This document shows positions 41,549-54,126 of a stretch of DNA of 64,000 bases, piece by piece. A model generated the notes under the pieces. It worked only from the letters and a program-made list of their open reading frames with translations, searched no databases and was not told where the DNA came from. The first letter of the stretch is position 1; every line of letters starts with the position of its first letter. The stretch is from Xanthostigma xanthostigma (Eukaryota > Arthropoda > Insecta > Raphidioptera > Raphidiidae). The stretch covers positions 6,014,001 to 6,078,000 of the forward strand of contig OY754465.1 in the NCBI GenBank assembly GCA_963575645.1, given 5' to 3'. A program made the translations under genes and the position numbers.

Positions 41549-42500
41549 GACGTGATAACGTCTTATAAATTGATGAATCACCAATCTTATAAATTGATAA
41601 AACACCGACTGCATGCACGAAAAAGTGTAACGTAACGTTCCTAACGTTCGTAACGCGTAACGTTCCGCCTGACCCTGTGCGTGCTTTTTGCTAATTTCTC
41701 GCTCAATTTAAATCAGATCGGATTGAAACCAGTCTTAAACGAAAGAGGAGAACATTTTACATAGATTTCCTATAACAGAATTTGCCTAAACAGTTTTTTT
41801 ATACAAATTTATATAGAAAAATAGCTGTATAAATGCAATGTTGTCTAATGCATGGCGCGACGCGGTCGGTCGTCTTTGTTTGCCGTACATGGAAATTGGA
41901 AAATAACGTATGTCTTGTCTTAACATGAAAACGGCTGAATTTCTAATGTTTAATTCAAATTAGTATTTTGTGAAATGCAACGCCTTCTAAGTTAACTATT
42001 GGAATAACTAATTATTATTAGAACATAATACTTTGACAGTTGCAAACGTCACTTTTGACATTTCTTATCATTCCGACACCAAGGATAAGCGGATTGAAAC
42101 CAAATTTTGGGAGGATGTTTGATATGCAAATATGAAGTGGCCTATTGTTTTTGGGGAACATCGGCGCATGCGTAAAAGAATATATCTCTTATAATGATGT
42201 TTTATATAATAATAATATAGTTTTTAAAACGGTTTTTACTCTATCTATTTTTACTAGAAATTTTTGTAAATTTTTTGGGGAAAATCGGCGCATGCGCAAA
42301 AGAGATACATGCCATAGTTGTTTTTTATACAATAATAGTGTTTTATTATTCTACTTAATAAAATTTACCTAAATTTGAAGCGAAAGATGCAATATCATAG
42401 ATTCGAATTATTATAATTATTATATAAATTTAGGTTATGTATTACGGAATACGTTATCACGTAAAACTATCGTCCGTAAACCGACTTTACAGACAACCAA
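41549..42500 (+). mobile_element. MITE family M, copy B (longest)
   Basis: GACGTGATAACGTCTTATAA ... CCGACTTTACAGACAACCAA. Holds an inserted stretch (about 42060-42310) also found near 63470-63590 in reverse (GGATTGAAACCAAATTTTGG). Confidence 0.75.
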
Positions 42501-42527
42501 TCTTTTTTTGTCTAGAGCAGGGATCGG

Positions 42528-42849
42528 CAACCAGCGGCTTGGGAGCCGCATGCGGCTCTTTTGATGTAAAGTTGCGGATCTCCAGTTACATACGCAAAAA
42601 ATAATAATTTTATTACATAAACCCTTAAAAATCGTCCAATCGATCCATGTCTAATCTTTCAGTCATTTCCACTCGCGTCTCACCCGCACCGCCACCGTCG
42701 CGACGTGTCGTCCTTGGATGTATATATTACACTTATATAAGCAAATACTATAATACTGAAACGAAAAAGTTTAGTGGCTCTTTAAAAACTGGGAAATTTT
42801 GTAAATTGTAACTTTTGGCTCTTTCGTCTCAAAACGTTGCCGACCCCTG
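42528..42849. mobile_element. hAT MITE (CAGGGATCGGCAACC), target duplication GTCTAGAG
   Basis: Ends CAGGGATCGGCAACC / GTTGCCGACCCCTG; GTCTAGAG at 42520-42527 and 42850-42857. Relatives at 47631-48308 and 58022-58352. Directly followed at 42858 by CAGTGATGGCGAACC, the apparent left end of another hAT element whose right end I did not find. Confidence 0.9.
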
Positions 42850-42935
42850 GTCTAGAGCAGTGATGGCGAACCTATGACCCGCGGGTCAGGTACTGACCCA
42901 CGCAGGCTTTTTAAATGGCCCACGTGTTTATTTCG

Positions 42936-43680
42936 AATGGCCGTAGTTTCCAAACTAAAAGAGATACAGATGTTTGCTTACGCTCATTGAATTCAGCGTA
43001 TTTTTTTTTTGTAAACATTCTTAATTTCAAAAGTATATTATAGAATTCGATTTTTGCAATTTTTTCAAGGCATAGGTACCCCTTTAAAGAAATGCGATTT
43101 TTGACGAAAACCAAAATCTGTCGGAATTTTTGCAAAATCATCACGCCTATAGAAAAAAAAATTGGTTGTCTGTAAAGTCGGTTTACGGACGATAGTTTTA
43201 CGTGATAACGTCATAAAGAAACATTGATGAACTCTCTGACGTCACGCAAGAAGAGAGAGAAATGCGTTCAAGCCAACGCTTGGGCCGATCGTGCCTCTCT
43301 ATCGCTTATACCGCGCTCTCGCTTGCACGCTCAGGCTCAGGCGGAACGTGACACTTTTTCGTGCGTGCAGCCGGTGTTTCATCAATTTATAAGACGTTAT
43401 CACGTCAAAAACGCTGAATCCAATAAGCACAAGCAAACATATGTGTCTTTTGGTTTAGAAGTTATTTGCGTTTATAGTTTTCAGAAAATCATATAAATCC
43501 TTCGAATGGCCGTAGTTTCCAAACTAAAAGAGATACAAACGTTTGCTTACGCTCATTGAATTCAGCATATTTTTATCTGTAAACATTCTCAATTTCAAAG
43601 TATACAAAAGGATTCGATTTTTGCAATTTTTTCAAAGCATACCTTTTTAAAAAAATGCGATGTTTGTCGAAAATCGAAAT
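42936..43680. repeat. duplicated/inverted block around MITE copy C
   Basis: GAATGGCCGTAGTTTCCAAA occurs at about 42938 and 43504 in the same orientation, each followed by about 150 bp of homology; a further part, inverted, lies at 43410-43455 just after MITE C. Confidence 0.7.
43162..43406 (-). mobile_element. MITE family M, copy C
   Basis: TTGGTTGTCTGTAAAGTCGG ... TTATAAGACGTTATCACGTC, between A-runs. 245 bp. Confidence 0.8.
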
Positions 43681-43689
43681 CTTAAACTT

Positions 43690-44146
43690 AACAATAAGAT
43701 AAGAATACGAATTCATACGCTTCACAAATAGTATACCAATGTAAATATCCTTTTTATTCTTTGGAAAAAGTCACATGGTGGACGTAACGTATCAAATGGT
43801 GGAAGTGCAGGATGAACAATGGTTATGTTTACCTACCCAATATTTATCGAAGAATCAAATAATTCTTTTTTTTTTATTTTAAAACCACCCAGGAGGTGCC
43901 TTATTAAATAGAATAAGAGTCATTTAAAAGCGGCTCACATATTCTGGAGATGAAAAGAAAAAAATGTCCACTTTCAATTAAAAATCCACTGAACCGTCTT
44001 TAAGAAAGCCTATATGGGATCAATACACGAACATATCGCGGAATATACACAAAAAAAGAAAGCGCGTCGAATTGTCTTACCTCCTTTTTTTAAGTCGCTT
44101 AAAATAAAGAAATAGACAAAATAAAATTTTAGGTATTTCAATAATG
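43690..44146. other. no gene recognised
   Basis: No supported feature. Confidence 0.4.
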
Positions 44147-44672
44147 ACCATATTCACCGAACGTAAGTAGTTATTTATTCGGTTCATTTGTTCTTCAGGT
44201 AGCTATTCCTCCGAATAAATAGCGATAATTCAATTCACCAAACATACTTATGTTTACTGCAGGTATAACTCTATTCTGACTTACTTCGAGGGTATAAATA
44301 TTTATTCGCCTGATAAAATAATAATGGCCGCCACATAGATCATAACACCTAACCTATAAACATGGAGTATTTTATCTACAGTTCATTTATGTGTTGATTA
44401 TTAACTTTTTGTGAACTGTATATTTGTAAAACATTGAAGTTAGTGGAAGTTATGTGTGCAATTGGGTTAGGATAAAACATTACCTATTATTTTTGAAACT
44501 TTTTTTGACGTTTACACTAACGCCATCGGTCGCGAATTTTTAGGTAAACGTCAAATTATTCAACAAAAAAAGCAATGCGCACAGATTTATTCTACAAATA
44601 ACTATTCTAACAGATATTTTGCATGGCGAATTGAAAGAAAATTTTATTCGAAATTTGTTCTATCTTTAATAG
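44147..44672 (-). repeat. family X repeat, copy 1
   Basis: Homologous, reversed, to 50112-51053 and 59585-60548. Markers: GGCGAATAAATATTTAT, ATGGCGTTAGTGTAAA, TTCGGTGAATATGG end. Likely a non-autonomous transposon; class unknown. Confidence 0.7.
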
Positions 44673-44776
44673 TGAATATGGGTCTTAGACAAAGTTAAAA
44701 TGCGTCGCACCAAGTGGATAAAAAATTTAATTCGCTTGAAACTAAAAGAAAATTATGTTTCAACGACGATGTAAAA

Positions 44777-45402
44777 CAGCGGTCGGCAATCTTTTGGCAA
44801 TCAAGGGCCACATAGTGGCAAATTGAAATAAAGGCGGGCCGCACTTGTTCATAATTTTAATAATAGGTATTTGTGATATTAAAAATTCGAAAACATTTTA
44901 TTAAAAATTTATCTGAGAACTTCAAAATAGAACTGTTCTTTTACAAAAATTAGTGTGGCGTTTGATGCTGTATTTGAGTGGCTATTTGTTGTATGTTGGC
45001 TTCCAGGTTTTTAGTTGCAATTCATAGAATAGCTCTCAAATGCTCATCTGTGAGACGAGAAGATTATTTATTTTTTCTGTAATTGAGAATCGAAAAGGTT
45101 TGTTCGCATAAGTACTACCAAAAATTGTAATTAATTGCAGAGCAAACCTTTTCAATTCGTCAAAATTAGATGGCACACTGACATAAAATTTAACAAGATC
45201 TTTGATTTCAAAGAAGGAGTTTTTGGAGATCAATCACGTTCATTTGTAAATGGCTAGGTACATCCTCAATATCACAAGAAAAAGAATTTGTGAAAATTAA
45301 TTTAATTATTTATTTATGTAGGTAGGTATATAAGACTTTTATTTATAAAACAGTCACAGGCCGCAACGTAAAGGCTCGCGGGCCGCAGGTTACCGACCGC
45401 CG
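44777..45402 (-). mobile_element. hAT (Buster-type) element with transposase remnant
   Basis: Ends CAGCGGTCGGCAATC / GTTACCGACCGCCG; flanks ATGTAAAA and ATGTAGAA (44769-44776, 45403-45410) are a 7/8 target duplication. Carries the end of a transposase gene on the minus strand. Confidence 0.75.
44950..45260 (-). pseudogene. hAT transposase C-terminal dimerisation region, broken
   Basis: Minus strand contains ...LKRFALQLITIFGSTYANKP followed in another frame by LTDEHLRAIL, stop, IATKNLEANIQQIATQIQ. The FGSTY block and the LTDEHL...LRI-A pattern are those of the hAT dimerisation domain in Buster/FAM200-like transposases. At least one frameshift and one stop; N-terminal and catalytic regions gone. 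Confidence 0.75.
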
Positions 45403-45636
45403 ATGTAGAACATTAGTGCGTTGACCCAAAAATCCACAGCGGCGCAGCAAAAATGGATTCACAAAACACGGATATTTCTAGATCTTTTATTTGTAAAACA
45501 GTCACAGGCCGCAAGGTAAAGACTCGCGGGCCGCAGGTTTCCGACAGCCGATGTAGAACATTAGTGTTGACCCAAAAATCCACAGCAGCGCAGCAATAAC
45601 GAATTCAAAAAATGCGGATATTTCTTCGATGCAAAG
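45336..45636. repeat. 148-bp tandem duplication of a hAT end plus flank
   Basis: The unit CTTTTATTTATAAAACAGTC starts at 45336 and again at 45484. It includes the right end of the hAT element, its target duplication and about 70 bp of flank, so it arose after insertion. Confidence 0.85.
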
Positions 45637-46037
45637 CTTCGAAAAACATCAACCTCCTGATTAACTTATCCTTCAGCAGCGTCAACTACGGTAGATGTGC
45701 AGCTGTGCGAACGAATAAAGACATAAAGTGAGTGCGCCCATCGGAGCTATTCGCCAGATGGCAGACCGAGGTTTATCACTCTTGCGATAAGACATCGCCC
45801 ACATCACAGCCACCGCACAGTGCCGCCCGACAAAATCAACCTGCTTCTCCCCACTGTCCCATCGTCCTATATGCCACGAACACGGTATCTGCCATTAACG
45901 TTTTATGAAACTGTACATAAATTTTCAGTTGTAAATAAATTAATCCTCTCTAATTTCACGTACGGTCTTCAAGCTCAGCGGTCGAACTAATTCCTGGAAA
46001 CAAGAGCCGTATAGGTAAGATTTAACAAGAGACTTGT
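45637..46037. other. no gene; possible LTR-type tail
   Basis: GC-richer stretch ending in TGTAAATAAATTAATCC near 45932; could be the end of an LTR, but no boundaries found. Confidence 0.3.
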
Positions 46038-46045
46038 ATCTCTAT

Positions 46046-46547
46046 TAGTGATGTGCCGGATCGTTAAAAATGTATATCCGCGGATACGGATCTGAATACG
46101 GATTTTTGGTTTCAAGGTCCGCGGATACGGATACGGATCTTAATTTTCTTAGAGTACGCGGCGGTAAATATTGCACATCGACCTTTGGAAAGAGACTATC
46201 TGTTATGGGAAAAAGTTATTGACCTCTTTAAGAGTTAACTCTCATAACAGATTGTCTCTTTCCAAAGATCGATGTGCAATATCTCATTATAAAGATAGTT
46301 GATTTAGTACCTTTGAGTTATGTACTATTGGTATGGTACTCACTACGATAAACGTTTGCAATATAAAGGTGCCAAATACGATTTTAAAAAATAATCTGAA
46401 TCTAATTTAACAATTTTTCATTATTACCTAATTGAATTGAAAATTAATAAGGTAAAAGATCCGCCAAAAACTAACGGATACGGATACGGATCTTTCTTCT
46501 CCCTCGGATATCCGCGGATTCGGATACGGATATCCGGCACATCACTA
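46046..46547. mobile_element. hAT-type MITE, target duplication ATCTCTAT
   Basis: Ends TAGTGATGTGCCGGATCG / TATCCGGCACATCACTA; ATCTCTAT at 46038-46045 and 46548-46555. Subterminal GGATACGGATC repeats. A 42-bp inverted repeat (46168-46209, 46241-46282) lies inside. Confidence 0.9.
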
Positions 46548-46555
46548 ATCTCTAT

Positions 46556-47622
46556 ATCTCTTCTTATTCTAATAGATTAAGGGCAATTTTCTGGTAGGAT
46601 AGGTATCTGTACGTTATGTACAGTGACACGTTATATCCAATACATACTTGCTGCAACGCTTATTTTTAACTTCCCGCAATTAATAAAAAATCGGAAAGTT
46701 ATTGTTTTTGAAAATCGAGTTTTCGTCAGATCTCGGCGTTTTGAGGAAGCTATCCTGACTATTTTGGCGATGATGTTCGTACAGAGTGTCCGATTGAAAC
46801 GCGGTTTGCGGCATCTGACGTGACTTTGTTGAACTTTGATTTCCTGAAAATTTGGAATGATTCGGCTCAATAGATTTTGAGATATCTCAAAAATACAAGT
46901 TTCAAAATTTTTTTAGAATATTTTCTAAACTACTAAACCGATAAATTCCAAAATCTAATCAGCTCTTCTTCTCAAAAAACTGCGTCGATTGCCGCAAACC
47001 GCATCAAAATCGGTTCATTTGTTCAAGAGATATTGTGAACAAAAACTTCGTAAAAAAAGTGTTTTTTTTTAAATTACTCGTAAAATTCTTATCGGATCGA
47101 TTTTTTTGTAATAAATTACTTTCTTTAGTTAAAAAAACTGCGTCGATTGCCGCACATCGCATCAAAATCGGTTCATTTGTTCACTAGATATCGTTAACAC
47201 AAAAATTCGAAAGAGTGTTTTTTTTTTTGAGCTTGAAGAGCTTAAAAATAAACTTCTTGCTATATTTTATATATTTTTGAGTGTGCTGAACTCGAAAATA
47301 AGGGGATGTTTCAGGCATAGCGTGCAGGGTCAAGCTTCTTTTCAATTTTTTTTTAATTTTAACAGCATCATTTTCCAAGAACAGTGTGTCAAATGTTTGT
47401 ACGATTTATTTTTATTTTTCCGAATGTGATAGGCAGAGTGTGATCGTTTTTTGGATAAATATCATGAAAGATATCTTCGGAGAATGTTGATGCGTTCCTT
47501 GTTTTATAATAGCTAATTTATTTGTGTCGTGGCCAGTACTGATGGCGTGCTACTTCAATAGTCGTGACAGAATCGTGTACAGTGTACGAATACATATAGC
47601 TAATCCATCGTACATAAGATAG
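46556..47622. other. no gene; direct repeats 158 bp apart
   Basis: CTGCGTCGATTGCCGCAAAC...ATCAAAATCGGTTCATTTG occurs at 46980-47047 and 47138-47205. The surrounding text is of transposon type, but boundaries are not found. Confidence 0.5.
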
Positions 47623-47630
47623 GTATAGTC

Positions 47631-48308
47631 TAGGCGTCGGCAACCTGCGGCTCTTTTGATACAAAGTTGCGATTCTCCAGATCCATACGCAAAAAAAAAC
47701 GCAAATGCACTCCGGGAGTGCCTGCAGAAGTGAAAACTTAAATATTAACGTCTATGTTAAACGACCAAAGCGCAGAAAAGTTTGAACTAAAAACTTCCAA
47801 GAAATTCCGTCTGATGTCGCCAAAACACAACTTATAGTGTAGTTAAAAACCATTCGATTGCATAGACAAGTCCCAAAAAAAATATATACCTTGCACATTA
47901 ATACAATGGATTTCAATTAGGGCATGTCACAAAAGTTTTCGTCTTACGAATTTTCGATCAGGTCACGTGTCCCTGACGCGAGTTTAACATTTTTTACCCA
48001 TTACAAAAAAAGTGTACAACGCCGCTAAAGAAGTTTTCACTTCAAAAAATAATTATTTTATATATAATCCCTTAAAAATCGTCCAAACGATCCATGACTG
48101 AGCACCATGTCTATCTCTCAGCCATTTCCACTCGCGTCTCACCCGCACCGCCTCCGTCGCGACGTGTCGTCATCGGATATATATATTATACCTATATAAG
48201 CAAATACTATAATACTGTAACGAAAATGTTTAGTGGCTCTTTAAAAACTGGAAAATTTTGTAAATTGTAACTTTTGGCTCTTCCGTCTCAAAAGGTTGCC
48301 GACCCCTG
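47631..48308. mobile_element. hAT element (CAGGGATCGGCAACC family), target duplication GTATAGTC/GTATAATC
   Basis: Ends TAGGCGTCGGCAACC / GTTGCCGACCCCTG; flanks match 7 of 8 (47623-47630, 48309-48316). Longer than its relatives (42528, 58022) because of extra internal sequence. Confidence 0.8.
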
Positions 48309-48316
48309 GTATAATC

Positions 48317-49567
48317 TGTAATATGTAGATATAATGAAATAAGATCTTCTCCGGTAATGAAAATTTAAAGTAAATGAAAACATTAATGTCAACATGTTCT
48401 TGATATTATATTTTCACAACTGAATTTTCTGTGTACATAAAATTAAAAATAGAAATCCACTTAGTATATATTGTACAGTCGCGAATCAATACAGATTACA
48501 CTCCAGGTATCATTAAGAATGACGTAATAAAGCTCTATGTGGAAAAAAAACTTGACTTATAATTAATTAATTATTCCGAAGACACCCTTTTTTTGTTAAA
48601 GTTACTGAAATATCAGTATAAGTTCATAAAAATCAGTACCTTAACAACAAAAGTTGAATGTCAAAAATTAATGGAAATATTGTAGCTTAAATGGTTTGAA
48701 AAGATTTTAACGATGGAAAAAAAATATTAATTAAAAAAACTAAAGGAAAGATTTTTAGGATGTAATCCTAGTAACTGATTTATTACCATCAACAGTCCTG
48801 TTACAATATTATGCTAAAATTTTGAAAATTGGTAGCTAGATGTAGTTACGTAACAATAGGGTAGCAGGACGGACAAAATTCCAGGCGTTCCTGACTGGAG
48901 GGAGCCCCCGGCTTGAAAGGCCTGTGAGCGCAGGAGGATCCTAACATTTATTATTGGAATATTTAGTAATACCAAACTGTATGGTTACGCCACTGCACCG
49001 GCTAGATCAATAGAAGTATAACACTATTTAACATCGCAACTGTAAGTCATATCTTTGACAAAAATATCAGCTATATTATGTTTTAAATTTAATATCTGTA
49101 AAGAAAGTAATTTTGATCAGAATATAACGGCCGATTTCTAATAATTACGTCATTTTAATATGATAATATACTTTACAAATTCGAGAAGAAACGGATTTTT
49201 AAACTAAAATCGCACATCAATCGGAAATTATGTTAATAGAAAAATAGCAGAAATGCACATTTGACTCGATGAACAAATAAATCATACATAAAATTGTGGT
49301 TTTTATTTAAATTTAGTTTTTGAAAATCTGCTACGAACGACGCCAAGCTTTCGCGTTTGTCTATAAATTAAGAAAATACTTTTAATAATATACACTTACA
49401 CGGTTATAACTGCCAAACGTAGCTATATTTATTGCATTATTTATGATGTTGAATCTTGAACAATAGTTATTCCAGCCAACTAGGTCAAAATATTTGTCAA
49501 TTGGCACAAAATATATGGTTGGCACTAATTTTTTTTTGGAAACTAAAATTTTCTATCATTGTAAAAG
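48317..49567. other. no gene recognised
   Basis: 1.25 kb, mainly AT-rich with a short GC-rich patch at about 48856-48945. No frame, splice or repeat signal supported. Confidence 0.4.
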
Positions 49568-49569
49568 TA

Positions 49570-49746
49570 GGGGAGGACGGGGTCAATTGTAACACGGGTC
49601 AAATGTAACAGTGACTATTTTAGTGACATTTACCAACTAAATGAGAAAATGACACTACTGTACTACTGTACATTCAGTCGGTAGTGACTGAATATACATA
49701 AATACTGTTACAATCGATCCGTGTTACAATTGACCCCGTCCTCCCC
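49570..49746. mobile_element. mariner-type MITE, TA target
   Basis: Inverted ends GGGGAGGACGGGGTCAATTG / CAATTGACCCCGTCCTCCCC with TA on both sides. 177 bp; can fold into one hairpin. Confidence 0.8.
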
Positions 49747-50111
49747 TAACATTTTTAAAAACAGAATGTGTAATAAAAAAAAACAATACAAAAAACCGAA
49801 GAAAGCAAGTAACAGCATAACATAAAAGATAATTAATAATAAAATGCATACAGTAGAGAACGCAGCCCATTAACGTCGGAACAGTGGTTACGTGATCTAT
49901 AGGTACTCGGTGACCCACAGTTATATCGACAAACGAAACTGTGTAGCATGAAGCGTTAAACCATTGTTACATAATGTTGTGATGACAGTCTACGCTTTGC
50001 TAGAGCTTTTGCAGAAAGAATTGGCAACTGTATGTCGTACAATAACATTGTTTCATAGACTTTTTATTTCCTCCAGTACGAAAACATATCATATAGTCTT
50101 GTTAAGTTAAA

Positions 50112-51053
50112 AATCGCCAACTTTATTCATTAGAATAAAATTTAATTTCAATTCACCAAGCAAAATATCAGGTAGAAAAGTTTTAAGAGTATCCGTCCCT
50201 GCAAATGCCCCCTGCACCCTTCATCTCAAATCTTTTCCCCTCGCCTAAAAACGGTTCGCGCTCTTCCGACGCTATTTTTAAACCTAGAGGGTTCTGGTCG
50301 CCAAATGAAAGACAAAGAATCAGACTACAGATCCTTCAGGCGAATTTTTTGAAAAACAGTTTCGCCTACGTGTGAAATATTACGTAACTTATTATTTTTT
50401 TCAGAAGGTTGTAAGTTTTTTCAGGAATTTTTTTTTTCAAAAAATTCGACTGAAGGATCTGTAGTCTGATTCTTTGTCTTTCATTTGGCGTTTACCAGAA
50501 CCCTCTAGCTTTAAAAATAGCGTCGGGAGAGCGCGAACCGTTTTTAGGCGAGGGGAAAAGATTTGAGATGAAGGGTGCAGGGGGTGTTTGCTGGGACGAA
50601 TACTTACTGCACTATACTCTTGCTCTTTTTGTTGAATATTTTGACGTTCACCCTAAAATCCGACCGATGGCGTTAGTGTAAACGTCAAAAAGAAAGTTTC
50701 ACAAAATAATAATATTCTAACCCAACTGCACACAAAACTTCCACTAACTTTAATGTTTTACAACTATACACTTCACAAAAGATTAATAAACAACACATAA
50801 ATCAATTCACAAGAGCAACTGTAGATATAATACCCCACGTTTATAGGTTAGGCATTATGATCTATGTGGCGGCCATTATTATTTTATCAGGCGAATAAAT
50901 ATTTAGATCCTGGACGTAATACAGAATAGATTTATACCTGCAGTAAACATAATTATGGTTGGTGATTTGAATTATCGCTATTTATTCGGAGGAATAGTTA
51001 CCTGAAGAACAAACGAACCGAATAAATAACTGCTTACGTTCGGTGAATATGGC
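50112..51053 (+). repeat. family X repeat, copy 2 (interrupted)
   Basis: Homologous to 44147-44672 (reversed) and 59585-60548; interrupted by the foldback 50186-50620. Confidence 0.7.
50186..50620. mobile_element. foldback element with about 180-bp inverted arms
   Basis: Arms (CCCCCTGCACCCTTCATCTC ... GAGATGAAGGGTGCAGGGGG) run from about 50186-50365 and 50430-50620. Copy 3 of family X lacks it, confirming insertion. Confidence 0.8.
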
Positions 51054-51147
51054 CACAAAAAGTTCAATCAAATTTAATTATTTGAAGTAGACGACTACAT
51101 ATAATTATTAAAAAAATTATACCATTATGTAGTAATTATTTTTTTTT

Positions 51148-51719
51148 GACGTGATAACGTCTTATAAATTGATGAATCACCAATCTTATAAATTGATGAA
51201 ACACCGGCTGCATGCACGAAAAAGTGTAACGTTCCTAACGTTCCGCCTGACCCTGTGCGTGCTTTTCTCGAAAACGGCCCTAACGATTTGGATGAAATTT
51301 ACTGAAAAGGGATTTTGGGGGGCAAAAAATCGTTTTAGCTAGGTCTCATCTCTCGAAAAAATCGTTTTCATACAAATTTTATCATTATAAAAATCAATTT
51401 TTTGACGTATGAAAATACTTAAATATTGTAAGTTGGTTTTGGAATTTTATATACAATTGTTTTCAAAATATTATGACAGTTAATCTTTGAGACTTAAAAT
51501 AAATACGAAAGAAAGAAAGTTAAAAAAAACAATTATTATTATAGGTGCTGACTGGTGAGTAATTTTAATAAATAAAATTAACCTAAATTTGAAGCGAAAG
51601 ATGCAATATCATAGATTCGAATTATTATAATTATTATATTATGTAGAATTTAGGTTATGTATTACGGAATACGTTATCACGTAAAACTATCGTCCGTAAA
51701 CCGACTTTACAGACAACCA
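51148..51719 (+). mobile_element. MITE family M, copy D
   Basis: GACGTGATAACGTCTTATAA ... CGACTTTACAGACAACCA between T-runs. Confidence 0.8.
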
Positions 51720-52770
51720 TTTTTTTTTTTTACATACATAAACGCGCAGCAGCGAGGCTATATGCGTTACTAAAAAAGAAAGAATAGGTTACACTGTTCT
51801 ATAAGATATAACTGCTAAATGTAATTATTATTAAGTGTAAAGTAGGTTAGAATGCACAGTAGCAAGTTTCACTTCTCCAGAGAGTAAGCAAGCATATGTA
51901 TACATTCTTGGCGCAAGTGTGTTCAAGTCTATACCCCACTTTATGACATATGTTCTTATTGTATGAGAATATCTTTATTGTTAGTTGAGTTAGTGCAGTG
52001 CCTCAGGGATGAGGCGACGGTCTTGTGGCTAAGAGAAGCACATAAAGGAATCGTCAAACCACGCACATTATATACAACGTGAACGGCGAGAGACGGAACA
52101 CATCGTTCACGTTGTGGTTTATAAAACGCAGCCAAACCAACCGATTTCAAGCAAGAAACATGTTGCCAATCTACAATAGGCATGATGACAGTATAAAAGA
52201 ATCAAAGAGTAAATGGTTTTAGACAAAAATATATGTTAAATCGGAAATGTTGACTGAAACACCGAATGACGTCACGCCTTCTTAAATCAAAGAGAATATA
52301 AGCACTTGAAGTAAACAGTCAGCGTGTCGTTTGAATTTTTATTGCGATCATTCACATCGTTTAGTTGACTTGTAGTTTATTAATTTTTGTGTTTTTTTTA
52401 TAACATTTATGTCATAAGTTATTTTTGGGGTTAGTTAACTTGCAACTAAATAAAACCGTACTATTTTTACTACTAAGTACCTAGTTTTAAGAAACTACTT
52501 AATATAACTCATATCATTAAGTAAGTTTACATATCCTTCTAAGAAATAACTCTGAACCACAGCTCTACACCCATAAATACAACATCTAATGTCAGCCGTC
52601 ACTGAAGCATAAGACGCTACAAAATGTATTTACGAACCTCCGTTAGTATTTTATACACATTCCATTTATACAGGACACCGGTACTGCCACCATCAATCTC
52701 CGACAATAAAGCAACCTTTTTAGATTTTTGTAATCGTTACAATTTTCTACCGTCAAATATATTATTTCTT
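51720..52770. other. no gene; promoter-like motifs near 52267-52325
   Basis: TGACGTCA (CRE-like) at 52267-52274 and ATATAAG at about 52297, followed by CAGTCAG near 52317. No downstream coding frame, so unproven. Confidence 0.3.
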
Positions 52771-53600
52771 TTTGTAGACATTAGTTCATGACGGAAACAG
52801 TTTGTTCGAATTATTTATTTACTCGTATTATAGGTTAATTCAATTAAAAGTGAGGTTATGATCAACAGTATACATAATACATATACGTTTATCAAGGTAA
52901 ACATAGTAGATGCATGTTGTTTGATTATAACCTCTCTTTTACTTTTGAATGAAATAACCTGTTTTACTAAACAATTATAAAAATAAGAGAATAAAATATA
53001 TAAATCAAAATTAGATGCTATCGAAACAAATAGAGTTTTTGAAGTACGATTTACATCAAGCTTTTTGTAGATATTAGTTCATGACGGAAACAGTTTGTTC
53101 GAATTATTTATTTACTCGTATAATTCAATTAAAAGTGAGGTTAAGATCAACAGTATTACGTTTATCAAGGTAAACATAGTAGATGCATGTTGTTGTTTGA
53201 TTATAACCTCTCTTTTACTTTTAAATGAATTAACCTGTTTTAATAAATAATTATAAAAATAAGAGAATAAAATATATAAATCGAAATTAGATGCTATCGA
53301 AACAAATAGAGCTTTTGAAGTACGATTTACATCAAGCTTTTTGTAGATATTAGTTCATGACGGAAACAGTTTGTTCTAATTATTTATTTACTCGTATATA
53401 AGTTGATTCAATTAAAAGTGAGGTTAAGATCAACAGTATTACGTTTATCAAGGTAAACATAGTAGATGCATGTTGTTTGATTATAACCTCTCTTTTACTT
53501 TTAAATGAGTTAACCTGTTTTAATAAACAATTATAAAAATAAGAGAATAAAATATATAAATCAAAATTAGATGCTACCGAGACTATTATAGCTTAAGAAA
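52771..53600. repeat. tandem repeat, about 280-bp unit, three copies
   Basis: Units start TTTGTAGAYATTAGTTCATG at 52771, 53064 and 53340 and end ...TACGATTTACATCAAG. Within each, AAAAGTGAGGTTA and TAACCTCTCTTTTACTTTT are inverted. The third unit is split by a LINE fragment; its end lies at about 54102-54126. Confidence 0.85.
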
Positions 53601-53606
53601 AATTAA

Positions 53607-54100
53607 TGTTTGTGTTCCTAGGCCGCATAAGTCAATATTTAAAAGATTTTTTCTATATACGGCTCCAAATATTTTTAATATATTACCAGTGAATCTAAAA
53701 TTCACAGAAAATAAAAATCAGTTCCGCAAGAAACTTAAGGAATGGTTATTAACGCATAATTCTATTGAAATGTTATTTTTCACAGTTCAATGAGTATATA
53801 ATCAGCTATGAATCTGTATAAATTATGACTTTAGCCTTAAAACATAAATATTTGTAAAAATTATACTAAAATTTAATTACTCATTTAAAACATCCAAATT
53901 CATATGCAGGCCGTACTATAGTACTTATATTATTTATTGTTTACAACGAGCACGCTCGATCTATTTTTTGTTCGCGCTACTAATACAGGAATACCTAAAG
54001 TAGCGCTGTATTGTCTCTCTGTGTTAAGTGATAATGCTTTTTTTGTTTATTATTGTATTTTATGAGACAAATATATTATTTCTATTTTCTATTTCTATTA
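53607..54100 (+). pseudogene. 3' end of a non-LTR retrotransposon (CR1/jockey-like RT C-terminus)
   Basis: Plus-strand frame ending TGA near 53791-53793 reads ...FFLYTAPNIFNILPVNLKFT, then ENKNQFRKKLKEWLL: the N-x-LP...F++-L+-WLL ending of many CR1/jockey-type reverse transcriptases. A short 3' untranslated part ends in TTTCTATTTCTATT simple sequence. 5'-truncated insertion in the third tandem unit. Confidence 0.65.
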
Positions 54101-54126
54101 GTTTTTAAAGTACGATTTACATCAAG

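Noticed and set aside
42858-42935. CAGTGATGGCGAACC as a complete hAT element
   Set aside because: The left end is typical, but no right end or target duplication was found.
52267-52325. CRE plus TATA as a host gene promoter
   Set aside because: Motif spacing is poor and no coding sequence follows.
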